Shown: positions 19,410-28,234, counted from the first letter of the stretch. The stretch is DNA of 64,000 nucleotides from Halorhabdus rudnickae (GCF_900880625.1 NZ_CAAHFB010000001.1:1798001-1862000); one strand, 5' to 3'. Notes: generated by a model from the letters alone, not told the origin. Program-made: numbers and translations.

Positions 19410-20630
19410 TCACCGGTCTGCTAGCACGCTCAGGAAGAACGATTTGAAGATCGTCTGTAGCCCCACGACGATGGCAGTAAACGCGAGAATGTCGTGTCGC
19501 ATGCCGGGCAACGCCCCGTACCCGGCTGTATACCAGACCCAGAGGATCCAGCCAGCGTACACGACACCGGGGAAAAACACGGCGAGACCGATTGTGCCAC
19601 CGAGTTCCATCGTCATATGATCGATGATCCAGTTGGTCACGCGATCGTCCGGTCGCCGAATCGGATTTGACGCCATCGTCGCAAACGCACCGAGGCCGGC
19701 AATCTGGTAGCCAGCGATCATCAAGAGACTGCCAGCGAACATGGTTCGGACACCAAACGGCCAGATGATACCGTCGATGGAAAATTCGACACCGGAAACC
19801 GAACCACCGACCATGACCAACCCGGCTATCATTAGAACCACTCCCGGGACAGTAAACAGGTATCCGGGCGCGTTCACAAGCATGAACTTGATGTGGCGCC
19901 ACCCGTCCTGAAAGCTATTCAGCGTCGCCTCCCCCTCGCGTTCGTGGTAGGTGATCGGTACCTCTTCGATCGTCAGGCCGCGTGCGCCGGCATCCATGAC
20001 CATCTCGCTGGCAAACTCCATCCCGTCGGAGTGCAAGTCCAGAACGTCAAGCACGTCGCGATGAAAAACCCGAAAGCCGCTGTGTGCATCGCTGATATCG
20101 GTATCGTAGAACAGATTCAAAAACGCTGTCAGCAGCGGGTTACCAACGAACTGGTGAAGCGTTGGCATCGCGCCGTCCTTGATTTCGCCCTCGAAGCGAC
20201 TCCCCATGCAGATGTCCGCGTCGCCGTTTCGGATCGGATCGAGCAGATTGGGCAACTCCTCGAAGTCGTAGGTCGTGTCGGCATCGCCCATCACGATATA
20301 TTCCCCGCGGGCCTGGTCGAAGCCGTAGCGATACGCGTACCCGTATCCCGTTCCGTCCGGTTCGACGACGTGAGCGCCCATTGCCCGACCGATATCGGGC
20401 GTCTGATCGCTCGAACTATCACTTAGAATGATCTCGCCGGGTAGTCCGATCTGCTCGAAGGCTGACGTAGCACGCCGGATACACTCTGCGATCCCTTCCT
20501 CTTCATTCAGTGTCGGCATGACGACACTGATCACGGGGTCGCGTTCGTCTCCGGCGGTGACGAAGTGCGAGTCCGCCCCAACCCCGTCAGCGTCTGAAGC
20601 CACAGTCGGAACGTGAACTTCGGCGACCAT
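19410..20630 (-). CDS. GT2 glycosyltransferase, dolichyl-phosphate-sugar synthase type
   Basis: 406-residue GT-A enzyme. The catalytic domain begins ISVVMPTLNEEEGIAECIRR and contains the DxD-type GDADTTYDFEELP and MGSRFEGEIKDGAMP, close to polyprenyl-phosphate sugar synthases (AglJ/DPM-like). About four membrane segments follow (LFTVPGVVLMIAGLVMVGG and others), as in DPM-like enzymes of archaea. It probably loads a sugar onto dolichol phosphate at the cytoplasmic face, feeding the STT3-like protein encoded next. Start ATG at 20630 lies 6 bp after the stop of the small Cys-containing ORF. Confidence 0.87.
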   Translation of the reverse strand: MVAEVHVPTVASDADGVGADSHFVTAGDERDPVISVVMPTLNEEEGIAECIRRATSAFEQIGLPGEIILSDSSSDQTPDIGRAMGAHVVEPDGTGYGYAYRYGFDQARGEYIVMGDADTTYDFEELPNLLDPIRNGDADICMGSRFEGEIKDGAMPTLHQFVGNPLLTAFLNLFYDTDISDAHSGFRVFHRDVLDVLDLHSDGMEFASEMVMDAGARGLTIEEVPITYHEREGEATLNSFQDGWRHIKFMLVNAPGYLFTVPGVVLMIAGLVMVGGSVSGVEFSIDGIIWPFGVRTMFAGSLLMIAGYQIAGLGAFATMASNPIRRPDDRVTNWIIDHMTMELGGTIGLAVFFPGVVYAGWILWVWYTAGYGALPGMRHDILAFTAIVVGLQTIFKSFFLSVLADR

Positions 20631-20636
20631 CGTATA

Positions 20637-20759
20637 TCAATTGGAGGTAAGAGACATCGACCCGTCAGGCGAGTAGATCGGTTCCGTCCCGCATTCGACG
20701 CAGACGTACCGGCCCCCTACTGTCCCGATGACCGGCGCATTGCGCGACAAACATTTCAT
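20637..20759 (-). CDS. 40-residue Cys-containing small protein
   Basis: Short ORF encoding MKCLSRNAPVIGTVGGRYVC and a tail with ECGTEPIYSPDG. It holds a CxxC pair (CVEC) and one more Cys near the start, so a small metal site is possible, though four ligands are not obvious. The ATG at 20759 is about 33 bp downstream of a clear TATATATGAG box, which fits a leaderless transcript, and the stop lies 6 bp before the GT2 start. This makes it the likely first gene of the glycosylation operon. Function unknown. Confidence 0.55.
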   Translation of the reverse strand: MKCLSRNAPVIGTVGGRYVCVECGTEPIYSPDGSMSLTSN

Positions 20760-20787
20760 CCGGGATGCCCGGGCTCGTTGCGGGGAG

Positions 20788-20802
20788 GCGCTCATATATA
20801 TG
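20788..20802 (-). promoter_or_regulatory. TATA element of the glycosylation operon
   Basis: On the minus strand the sequence CCATATATATGAGC stands about 33 bp upstream of the small ORF's ATG at 20759. Spacing fits an archaeal TATA box with transcription starting at or next to the start codon. No other strong TATA box is seen before the GT2 gene, so this is the likely operon promoter. Confidence 0.6.
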
Positions 20803-21069
20803 GAGGACAACTCCGTCAGTGAAAAGAGTATCCCATCATCACGCGAGACGGCACGAAACACCGACAACACTCACTTGAGAACTATTCACGAATTCTCGAC
20901 CCACCAAAACACAACAATATGGGGATAGTCCTGCTTAAACATTCATGGAAGAACAATGCGTGTGGATGCCATCAAGTATCCGGAAATCGAACATCTCGGA
21001 CACAGTCCGAGACCCACATGGTGTGAGTCGAATGGAGGGAGACTGGTTTTCCGGAAGGACCGCGATCCG

Positions 21070-22107
21070 TCAGTCAGTACTGCTTGTCACGTTCACAAAC
21101 ACGTGATTCCATCGGTAGGCGTTCTCGACCGATGGATCAGCCGGTGGCTCCCCACGGTACAGCAGAAAGACCAGCCGTAACTCCTCGCCGGTCATCGTTG
21201 GCTTGGCCTCGTACCGTTGGTGCCACGTCCCATTCGCCTCGACACTCGTCGCCAGTCGATCGAGTTCCTGCTCTTCGAGTACCGTCGTGGCGTCCCCATC
21301 GCGTTCGACCCGCTGTAACGCGATCACCACCGTGTAGTCCATCGGCTCGTGTTCGTGATTGCCGATTCCGACGACTAGGGGCTTAGACTGGCCGACCGCG
21401 AGGGTCGTTGAGTAGTTCTCGGCGACGAGTTGGCCGTCAGCATCCTCGTTGAGCAGATAAAGTTCCGTGAACGCGTCTCCCTGTCTCGTACCCATCACTG
21501 CGTAGGCCACGCTCGCGGTCGCCAGTAAGACGCTGAGTAGCAACAATACATTCAGTGCAGTGTCAGTTCGAGAGTCCGGTGCGAACAGTTCCGAACGCCC
21601 AGCGACAATCCACTCCTGATAGGGGACTTGCAGTCGCTCCCCGGAGGGGAGCTGTCGACGCCGATACGCGGCCAGCACGACGAACCCGAGAGTCAACGTC
21701 GTCAGCGACACGACGATCGGCACAGGACGGATCCCCCAGGGCGAGAAATTCAGTGCCAGCCCCACGAGAGAGACGATGGCGATCGAGAGCGCGAACGAGA
21801 GAGCGGTACGCTCGATGCCGTCGATGCCGCGTCCAGCGACGACCGATCGCCCGCGACCGCGTTCCTCGGCCGTTCCGTCACGATCGGTTCCGGCGGCCTC
21901 AGGGAACAGTGCCGCGACGAACGCGTAGCCGGGCACGAACAGGACGAACACGAAGCCAAGCACCACTCGCAATGGCGTCTCGCTGATCCACGGAACGGAC
22001 ACGACGACCAAAGTTAGCACGGTCCAGAGACAGACACCAGCCAAATCGGCAGGGAGATCCCGAAGTTGTCCGGGGAACGACAATGACCTGTCCGGGCGAT
22101 CGGCCAT
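21070..22107 (-). CDS. DUF1616-family membrane protein
   Basis: 345-residue protein. Four or five membrane helices (LAGVCLWTVLTLVVVSVPW, GFVFVLFVPGYAFVAALFP, ALSFALSIAIVSLVGLAL and others) are followed by a soluble C-terminal domain with LYLLNEDADGQLVAENY, typical of haloarchaeal DUF1616 proteins. Its function is unknown; relatives often sit in surface-glycan clusters. The 200 bp between its stop and the operon promoter at 20800 show no gene. The start is the first ATG with a plausible acidic cytoplasmic lead. Confidence 0.82.
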   Translation of the reverse strand: MADRPDRSLSFPGQLRDLPADLAGVCLWTVLTLVVVSVPWISETPLRVVLGFVFVLFVPGYAFVAALFPEAAGTDRDGTAEERGRGRSVVAGRGIDGIERTALSFALSIAIVSLVGLALNFSPWGIRPVPIVVSLTTLTLGFVVLAAYRRRQLPSGERLQVPYQEWIVAGRSELFAPDSRTDTALNVLLLLSVLLATASVAYAVMGTRQGDAFTELYLLNEDADGQLVAENYSTTLAVGQSKPLVVGIGNHEHEPMDYTVVIALQRVERDGDATTVLEEQELDRLATSVEANGTWHQRYEAKPTMTGEELRLVFLLYRGEPPADPSVENAYRWNHVFVNVTSSTD

Positions 22108-22387
22108 GGTGAGGGTTCGTCCGCACTACCGGGTGAAAAACGACTCGGTCGAAGCCCTCCGCCAAATTATTGTGCCGATACGCAATGCAATCTTCGTCGA
22201 TGCCGGTGACTAACCGGGATGCAAGAACAGCGTTGGGTCCCCGTACTCGGTCTCGAAGACGGGCAACACGAGACCGAGTACGGCGCTGACGCCGCCACAG
22301 GTCAGGACATCGCCATCGTCGGCGGGCATCCCACGCGGTCGCTTCTCGCTTGCGCCTTCGACCTCTCCGCGTGAGTGACAGTCGGCC

Positions 22388-23200
22388 GTCACGCGAGTTC
22401 GACCCACAGCGGGCCGGCCCAGGCGAGGCCGCCACCGGCCTGTGCGAGGTGGACGTGATAGGTGTCAGCGCGACCCCGCGCTCGTCGAAAGACCTTCGCG
22501 CGCGCGTCACTCAGCGAGAGAGGGAAGATGCGCGTCGGTATGCAGTAGCGGATGGCCAGGCCGGGCATCGAAGTAGTCGGCAGAAGCAAACAGGCCGACG
22601 CGATTGCCCATCGCCAGGGCATCCTGGATGTGATGGCCCGGTCGCTCGGCCTCGCCGTGACCCATCTCGATGGGTTGGTCGTTACCCTCCCAGGCCGGGC
22701 GTTCGCTGTTGCCCCACCGAAAGTAGATTTCCGCGATCGAAGCCACCTCGTCGTCGTACCGTGTCGTCACTCGGGTTCGCTATCGGTGAGCCGAACCGGA
22801 TTAGAGACGAAACGCTCCCCGGTCGCTTCGTGGGTGAGCGTGAGATACTGGATCCCCAGGCGTTCCGAACGCAACGCCGTTAACCATCGTGCGACCGCCG
22901 TTGCGCGCGAAACGTGATCCGATCGGGACGGGGCGCGTCACCGTCGTTCGACTCGATCCGAAACGATCTCCGGAAATCGTCGATCAGGCGCTCACACTGG
23001 TCCCAGGCCTGGAGCGTGACGGGTCGTCCACAGCGGCGTCCGAGGAAACGATCGCGTGGGCCGCAGTGAATTCCTGGTGTCGGTTTGCCAGCAGCCCCCG
23101 GATCGAGGGGGCGCTGGCGGACCATCGATCCCAGGGCCATCTTCGACTTGTAGAGCGCGCCCTCGGCCGAGGAGACATCGTCCCCGCCGTTCGTCGCCAT
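22388..23200 (-). pseudogene. DUF3604 gene relic
   Basis: Minus-strand pieces of a DUF3604 protein in changing frames. The best is GHHIQDALAMGNRVGLFASA followed by DYFDARPGHPLLHTDAHLP (about 22530-22660), preceded by EIYFRWGNSERPAWEG. A C-terminal piece RGRADTYHVHLAQAGGGLAW ends at 22388, and an upstream piece reads LTLTHEATGERFVSNPVRL (about 22800-22860). A still earlier piece (VTLQAWDQCERLIDDFRRSF) lies near 22970-23030. Stops and frame changes separate these parts, and the usual central WGDLHGQ region is absent, so a large internal deletion is likely. The intact family is a conserved protein of unknown role. Confidence 0.68.
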
Positions 23201-23240
23201 ACGCCAGCGAGGAGAGGGAAGTGGATAAAACGAGGGGCAA

Positions 23241-23870
23241 TCAACAGACCGGTTTCGGGTTGACACCCATCGACTCTAAAGATGTGGTGTAGGCGTCGTA
23301 GGCAGTCTGGATCGCCCCCGAGGCTGCCTCAGCAGCTCGCTCCCAGTCGTCGTCGGTCTCACAGCTCGCCTCCAGTAACTCGCCGGCCCGCTCCAGTTGC
23401 GGGTCCAGATCGCCGCCCACGTCCCGGAACAACTGAGCAGTCTGTGGGTCGGCCTCGCCGACGAAATAGCCGGTGAACTGTTCTTTGGACTTCTCGGCGG
23501 CGATCGTCCGCCCGACGAACCCGCCGAGTCGCTCGATCGTACCGTCCAGATCCCGGAGATACTGCTGGATGGCCGGGACCGCCTCGCCAGGAGCGTAGTC
23601 GTCGAGTTCACCTGCGACGCGCTCGTAGTGATCGCGTTCCTCGGCGGCCGTCTCGGCGAACGCATCGGCGACCGCGTCGTCGCTCTCGGTGTCGGCCCAC
23701 TCCTGGTAGGTGACAGCGGCGTGGTGTTCGGCATCGGCAGCGGCCGACAGTACCGTCTCGTCGTCCATTTCGCCCCCAGTATCGGCGTACAGTGCTTTCG
23801 AGGAACCCAGCCGTGAGAGGGCCGTGTCGTTGTCCGATCGGATCCGATCGAGGAATTGCTCGGCGTTCAT
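23241..23870 (-). CDS. Rubrerythrin/ferritin-like protein
   Basis: 209-residue protein, mostly helical and acidic. The helices contain Glu/His patterns of ferritin-like diiron proteins: DAEHHAAVTYQEWADTES and ETAAEERDHYERVAGEL (ExxxH). Haloarchaeal annotation calls such proteins rubrerythrin-family. No rubredoxin Cys4 centre is present; the single C-terminal Cys residues (GVNPKPVC) do not form one. It may handle peroxide or iron. It is divergent from the RecA-like gene at 23908, with 37 bp between starts, so promoters overlap. Confidence 0.7.
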   Translation of the reverse strand: MNAEQFLDRIRSDNDTALSRLGSSKALYADTGGEMDDETVLSAAADAEHHAAVTYQEWADTESDDAVADAFAETAAEERDHYERVAGELDDYAPGEAVPAIQQYLRDLDGTIERLGGFVGRTIAAEKSKEQFTGYFVGEADPQTAQLFRDVGGDLDPQLERAGELLEASCETDDDWERAAEAASGAIQTAYDAYTTSLESMGVNPKPVC

Positions 23871-23907
23871 GTTCTCGAATTGGCCCGCCGACGGTTAGAA
23901 GTCACCG

Positions 23908-24861
23908 ATGGGTGCAAAAATACAGGGACAGATCCTGGCGGGCGACGCCGTTCGTGAGCAGATCAGCGTGATCGTACGCGAGTGGCGGCGAAACACCCAA
24001 GCACTGGCGGACGGACCGTACGGTATGGAGCGCATCCCCTTCGGCATTCAGCGGATGGACTCCCTCATCGACGGCGGCGCCCCGCGGGGCACCGTCGTCC
24101 TGCTGTCGGGGGAGTCCGGCGCGGGGGCGCGGGAGTTCATGTACACCAGTGCGGCCATCAACGGCCTCGCATCCGTCGATCCCGAGCGCCACGACCTCTA
24201 CTACGGCGACCTCGCCGGGGACGCGACACTCCCCGATGAGATCCACTACGTCTCCTTTACGGCCGGTGAGTCACAGTTCCGCTGGGAACTCGCCCAGACG
24301 ATGGAAGACGACATCGTCGAGGGCGGACTGGAGGCGATCACGTTCCACGATCTCTCGACGGACTTCTTCCACGACAGTCCCCTCCCCCGGGACTGGTACG
24401 CTGATCGAACACCCAGCGTGAAAGACCTGCGTTCGCGGACCGACCGCGAGGGCCTGCTCTCGGCCTTTGGCGATCTCATGTCCGACCACGCCGCCGATAA
24501 CCTCGTCGTCATCGACTCCCTTACGGACCTCATCAGTGCGACCGAGGACGAGGTGTCCTGGTCGGACGTCACGTACATTCTCAAGGGCCTCCAGAAGGCT
24601 GCTCACCGCTGGAACGGACTGGTCCTCGCACACGTCAACCACGAGACGCTGTCGCCGGAGCGTCACGGCCAACTGGTCGACGCCGTCAACGGGACGATGC
24701 GATTCGAGTGGGAGTCCGGCGGCAGCACGCGCGCCCGGACGCTCGTCGTCAAGCAGTTTCGCGGCGTGCTCTCGGCACTCGAAGACGAGAACATCGTCCG
24801 CTTCGAGACCGAAATCGACGACGACGGCTTCGACATCTCGGACGTGCGCAAGATCCGCTGA
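23908..24861 (+). CDS. RecA-superfamily (HTR/KaiC-like) ATPase homologue without P-loop lysine
   Basis: 317-residue RecA-fold protein. The P-loop position reads LLSGESGAGAREFMYTSA: the glycine pattern is present but the GK[ST] lysine is replaced (GAR). A Walker B-like strand reads NLVVIDSLTDLISATED and a later VLAHVNHETLSPERH matches KaiC-like proteins. Haloarchaeal relatives are annotated as HTR-like. Loss of lysine suggests altered or no ATP hydrolysis. It is followed after 86 bp by the coiled-coil/zinc gene and then the DPF-repeat gene on the same strand, suggesting a shared process. Role unknown. Confidence 0.72.
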   Translation: MGAKIQGQILAGDAVREQISVIVREWRRNTQALADGPYGMERIPFGIQRMDSLIDGGAPRGTVVLLSGESGAGAREFMYTSAAINGLASVDPERHDLYYGDLAGDATLPDEIHYVSFTAGESQFRWELAQTMEDDIVEGGLEAITFHDLSTDFFHDSPLPRDWYADRTPSVKDLRSRTDREGLLSAFGDLMSDHAADNLVVIDSLTDLISATEDEVSWSDVTYILKGLQKAAHRWNGLVLAHVNHETLSPERHGQLVDAVNGTMRFEWESGGSTRARTLVVKQFRGVLSALEDENIVRFETEIDDDGFDISDVRKIR

Positions 24862-24947
24862 GAAGGGAATACAGCCTCGACAGTGACAGTATCGAAGCTG
24901 GGAACCGGCGGCAAACCCTTAACTATCCGGTCGATGAAATCCCGGTG

Positions 24948-25871
24948 ATGGCGAGCGAGTCGACGGACCCGGGGGACGTGACGGTGAACATCCCCGCCGA
25001 GCTACTCGAGTGGCTCGATACCCACACCGCCGAACGCGACGTCGACCGTGACGCCCTCCTCACGCAACTCCTCGAAACCTATCGCCGGACTGCCGACGGC
25101 GATACCCCCGATCCCGCGGCGGCGGGTGTCGATCGCGAGACGATAGAACACGTCGTCGAAGAGATACTCGCCCAGCAGCGGGAGGAACTCGTCGCTACCG
25201 TCGCCGCGGAAGTCGAATCCGACACGGAGACCGATAGCCTCGCCGAACGCATTGGGGATCTCGAGGCCGACTTTCAGGGCAAACTCGAGGACGTCCGCGA
25301 GCGGGTCATCCAGGTCAAACGGGAGACGGATGCCAAAGCGCCCGCCGACCATCACCACGACGCTCTCGATCGGTTGGACGCAATCGACGAGCGTCTGGAT
25401 CAGTTGGCCGGCGACGTGGCTGCACTCGAAGCCGAAGTCGAGGCGCGTGCCGGCCAGCCAGCACTCGAGGCCCTCGAAGATACCGTCGAGGAGCACGCGG
25501 AGACGCTTTCGGCTCGCGAGGAGCGCCTCGCCGACCTCGAAGACAAGTTGCGGACAGTGGGGTGGGCGGTCAGCGACCTCCGAGAGGAACAGGCCGCCCG
25601 TGGAACTGATACCCTCGACCGGATCAAAACGGCCGCCGCCGGTCACGACGTCAGCCGCGCGGTCTGTGAGAACTGCGGTGAAGCCGTCGAGATTGCTCTC
25701 ATGACACGGCCCGCCTGTCCGCACTGTGAAGCGGCAGTGACCAACGTCGAGCCGGCCAGCGGCTTCTTCGGCAAGCCGGCGCTGGTCACCGCCTCGCAAA
25801 TCGAGAGCGGGATGGACGATGGGGCAGATCCCAATCGGGATGTCTCGGCGTCAAGGAGTGACCGGCGATGA
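24948..25871 (+). CDS. Ribbon-helix-helix-like/coiled-coil/zinc-ribbon protein
   Basis: 307-residue protein with three parts. Residues about 8-45 (DVTVNIPAELLEWLDTHTAE) resemble a CopG/RHH-like segment. Residues about 60-225 are a long, Glu-rich coiled coil with heptad patterns. Near residues 245-265 a zinc ribbon is formed by CENCG and CPHCE. The C-terminal tail (SGFFGKPALVTASQIES) may be an interaction peptide. The ATG at 24948 follows a TATA-like CTTAACTAT by about 30 bp. It overlaps the next gene by 4 bp (ATGA). DNA-binding or scaffold functions are possible; none is established. Confidence 0.72.
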   Translation: MASESTDPGDVTVNIPAELLEWLDTHTAERDVDRDALLTQLLETYRRTADGDTPDPAAAGVDRETIEHVVEEILAQQREELVATVAAEVESDTETDSLAERIGDLEADFQGKLEDVRERVIQVKRETDAKAPADHHHDALDRLDAIDERLDQLAGDVAALEAEVEARAGQPALEALEDTVEEHAETLSAREERLADLEDKLRTVGWAVSDLREEQAARGTDTLDRIKTAAAGHDVSRAVCENCGEAVEIALMTRPACPHCEAAVTNVEPASGFFGKPALVTASQIESGMDDGADPNRDVSASRSDRR

Positions 25872-26653
25872 GCGACGATGATCCGGATCGCAAGACCGGC
25901 CCTGAGGGCGTAGACGAACTCTGGGACGACGACGCGGCAGACACGAGTGGTGACAACGAGGCGACGGAGACGGACAGTGAAGACGACAGGGTAGAGACGA
26001 CCGGCGAAGACGACACGGCGGAGTTGACCGGTGAAGACGACGAGACGGACCCCTTCGAGGTGATCAAAGAGCCGGAGACGGGCGATCCCTTCGACCGAAT
26101 CGACGTCGAGGACCGGGACGCCGACCCCTTCGAGCGATTGGACGATCACGGCACGTCGCCGGAAGCCGACGCTGATATGGACGCTGATGCGGAGCACTTC
26201 GACGCGAGCGGTGCCGATACTGAGCCGGGAGCGGAGTCAGATCCGGCGGCGATGCCCGGCGAGACGGCGACCCAGGGGACGCCGCCCGGCGACGAGGACG
26301 ATCCCTTCTCGAACCTCGGCCGCGACGAGCGGACGGGTGATCCGTTCGATGGACTGGCTGGGGAACGCGTCGATGGCGAAGACGCGACACGGCCCGATGC
26401 CGAGCTGTGGGAAGACCTCTCCCGTAGTGAGGTCGAACCCGAAACGGAGCGCCACGGACAGCGTCGGTTCGCTGAAGTGTCGAAACACACCTACTGCGAG
26501 CGCTGTGAGTACTTCTCGGACCCCCCGGAGATCGCCTGCGCTCACGAAGGAACCGACATCATCGAGTTCGTCGACTTCGAGACGGTCCGAGTCGCCGACT
26601 GCCCGGTCGTCGCCGAACGCGAACAGCTGGCCGACATGGACCGCGAGCGATAA
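25868..26653 (+). CDS. Acidic protein with five DPF repeats and a C-terminal Cys motif
   Basis: 261-residue protein, extremely acidic over the first 200 residues and probably disordered. Five short motifs recur: DPFEVI, DPFDRI, DPFERL, DPFSNL, DPFDGL. The last about 55 residues form a small conserved-looking domain with CERC, a Cys-Ala-His and DCPVV, which could bind one zinc ion. It is translationally coupled to the coiled-coil gene (4-bp overlap). Repeated short hydrophobic motifs in a disordered chain suggest multivalent binding to a partner. Family function unknown. Confidence 0.7.
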   Translation: MSDDDPDRKTGPEGVDELWDDDAADTSGDNEATETDSEDDRVETTGEDDTAELTGEDDETDPFEVIKEPETGDPFDRIDVEDRDADPFERLDDHGTSPEADADMDADAEHFDASGADTEPGAESDPAAMPGETATQGTPPGDEDDPFSNLGRDERTGDPFDGLAGERVDGEDATRPDAELWEDLSRSEVEPETERHGQRRFAEVSKHTYCERCEYFSDPPEIACAHEGTDIIEFVDFETVRVADCPVVAEREQLADMDRER

Positions 26654-26701
26654 ACGCGGACGGGCAGGCTTTTCCCACTCTGGAACGTGTCATCGGCAAC
26701 G

Positions 26702-27025
26702 ATGCAATTCTGCGACGAGTGCGGGTCGATGATGCATGCCGACGGCGAGGAGATGGTCTGTCAGAGCTGTGGCTATCGCAAAGCCAAAGACCAAGAGCTG
26801 GCCGACGATTTCGTCTCGACGGAAGCTCAGAGCGACGATGACGTGATTGAAACCGAGGAGGACGCGAATTTCGAGGGGAAACCCACCGCTGACGACGTGA
26901 TCTGTGAGGAGTGTGGCCACGGCGAAGCCTGGTATACTATCAAACAGACCGGCTCGGCCGACGAACCGCCAACACGTTTTTTCAAGTGCAAGGAATGTGG
27001 GCACCGCTGGCGTGGGTATAGCTGA
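26702..27025 (+). CDS. tfs: Transcription factor S (TFIIS-like RNA cleavage factor)
   Basis: 107-residue protein with two zinc ribbons. The N-terminal ribbon has CDECG and CQSCG, the C-terminal ribbon CEECG and CKECG. The loop ADEPPT carries the Asp-Glu pair that enters the polymerase active site and stimulates cleavage of backtracked RNA, so it should be active like TFIIS rather than structural like Rpb9. The ATG at 26702 gives the standard MQFCDECGSMM start. It is 48 bp after the DPF-repeat gene and may be co-transcribed. Confidence 0.93.
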   Translation: MQFCDECGSMMHADGEEMVCQSCGYRKAKDQELADDFVSTEAQSDDDVIETEEDANFEGKPTADDVICEECGHGEAWYTIKQTGSADEPPTRFFKCKECGHRWRGYS

Positions 27026-27043
27026 CCGAACAGCTGCGGTCGT

Positions 27044-27532
27044 TCACGCCTCGAACAATCTCCCGGCCCGCCGATAGATCGGTGCGCCGAGCCAATCACA
27101 CTCCTCGGCAAGTACCTCGACGTCTGCCAGCGCGTCTTTGTGATCCAACATCCTGCGATCGACCAGTGCCCGCAACACGATCGGCGAAATGGCGACCCGC
27201 GCGTCAGTGGCGGCTTGGAGTTCGGGCAGTGCCCGTAGGTCGTCCGTGATGAGAAACTCTGCAGCCTGCTCGCGTGCGAGCACGGCTACGCTCCCTTCAC
27301 CTGCGTCGATCCGTGCGGATTCGATCGCCCCATCGACGCGCTGGACGGTGAAGTCGCCCCGGTGATCCAGGACCAATCGTGCGGCCCTCCCGTGGGTGTC
27401 CTCGTACTCGGCCGTCTCCTGCAGTTCCGTCGCGACTGTCTCGGTCGTGTACATGTCGAATTCCGCAAGCAGAAGCTCCAGCCGGTCGATCGACGCGAGC
27501 GAGAGTAGCGCGCTCGTGTCCGCGGCGATCAT
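27044..27532 (-). CDS. PIN-domain protein (probable toxin nuclease)
   Basis: 162-residue PIN-fold protein. The acidic catalytic residues are visible in MIAADTSALLSLA (first Asp), a Glu in TVATELQETAEYED, and EGSVAVLA and ITDDLRALPEL (later acidic sites). PIN toxins cut RNA in a Mg-dependent way. It overlaps by 4 bp (ATGA) the RHH gene upstream, the usual antitoxin-toxin arrangement, although many haloarchaeal PIN/RHH pairs have no proven toxic effect. Convergent with TFS. Confidence 0.85.
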   Translation of the reverse strand: MIAADTSALLSLASIDRLELLLAEFDMYTTETVATELQETAEYEDTHGRAARLVLDHRGDFTVQRVDGAIESARIDAGEGSVAVLAREQAAEFLITDDLRALPELQAATDARVAISPIVLRALVDRRMLDHKDALADVEVLAEECDWLGAPIYRRAGRLFEA

Positions 27533-27843
27533 GCCTCGTCGTCGAGTGCGGCGAGATCAGCAGCCAGTTCCGCCCCATCGTCGAGCATGGCTTTCGAGGC
27601 GCGGACCGATTCTGCGTCCTGGCGGCCGACGAACGTCTTCAACACGTCGAACCCGATCTCGTCGTCCAGATAGAGTTCGACCACTGCCTCTTTGAACCGT
27701 TCGTCGTCCTCGACGTCAGCCAGGTACTCCCGGAGGGCCTCTCTGACGATCGCCGTCCGGTCGGCGTGGCTCACTTCGGCAGCCACGTCGGCCTTCTCGA
27801 CAAGTTCCTCCGGCAAACGGAAATTGACCCGTCGTGTCCCCAT
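27529..27843 (-). CDS. Ribbon-helix-helix antitoxin-like regulator
   Basis: 104-residue protein starting MGTRRVNFRLPEELVEKADV, an N-terminal beta strand and two helices typical of CopG/Arc-type RHH DNA-binding proteins, followed by a C-terminal acidic helix that could cover the PIN active site. An open upstream extension of 12 residues lacks support, so ATG 27843 is used. Just upstream, TGTACG occurs twice 11 bp apart (27850-27867), a plausible autoregulatory operator. Coupled to the PIN gene. Confidence 0.85.
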   Translation of the reverse strand: MGTRRVNFRLPEELVEKADVAAEVSHADRTAIVREALREYLADVEDDERFKEAVVELYLDDEIGFDVLKTFVGRQDAESVRASKAMLDDGAELAADLAALDDEA

Positions 27844-28017
27844 TCTTGTGTGTACGTTGTATGTACGGACTGAAAGCATTTTCCCTGGCTCTTGACACCG
27901 GGTTCACGGGGAGGCAGTCTCGACAATTCGAACCACGAGGACGGCAGTGATCTGCCCCCGGAGTCGATACGCACGCTGGAAGAGAGCGTGATGACACGAA
28001 GTCGAGCGGCGAGTGGT

Positions 28018-28233
28018 TCAAGAGTCGTCCACGTCCTCGGGTAGGTCAAACACGTCCTCGATTCGGGCGTCGAACTCCCGAGCGATCCGCCAGGCCAGCT
28101 CCAGCGAGGGGTTGTACTCGCCCTTCTCGACGTAGAGGATCGTCTGGCGGGTGACGCCGACGCGGTCGGCGAGTTCGGCCTGGGTAAGCCCCGCGGCTTC
28201 GCGGCGCTCCTTGATCTCCGTCTCGAAGTCCAT
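28018..28233 (-). CDS. XRE-family HTH regulator
   Basis: 71-residue protein, all of it one HTH_3 domain: [20 protein letters not shown] followed by [19 protein letters not shown]. Small regulators of this YvaO/Xre type often form a pair with a DUF2178 membrane protein. Its ATG is 1 bp after the stop of the membrane gene at 28235, so both are made from one message. It probably binds the palindrome over the operon's start codon. Confidence in family is high; the signal sensed is unknown. Confidence 0.92.
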   Translation of the reverse strand: MDFETEIKERREAAGLTQAELADRVGVTRQTILYVEKGEYNPSLELAWRIAREFDARIEDVFDLPEDVDDS

Positions 28234-28234
28234 G

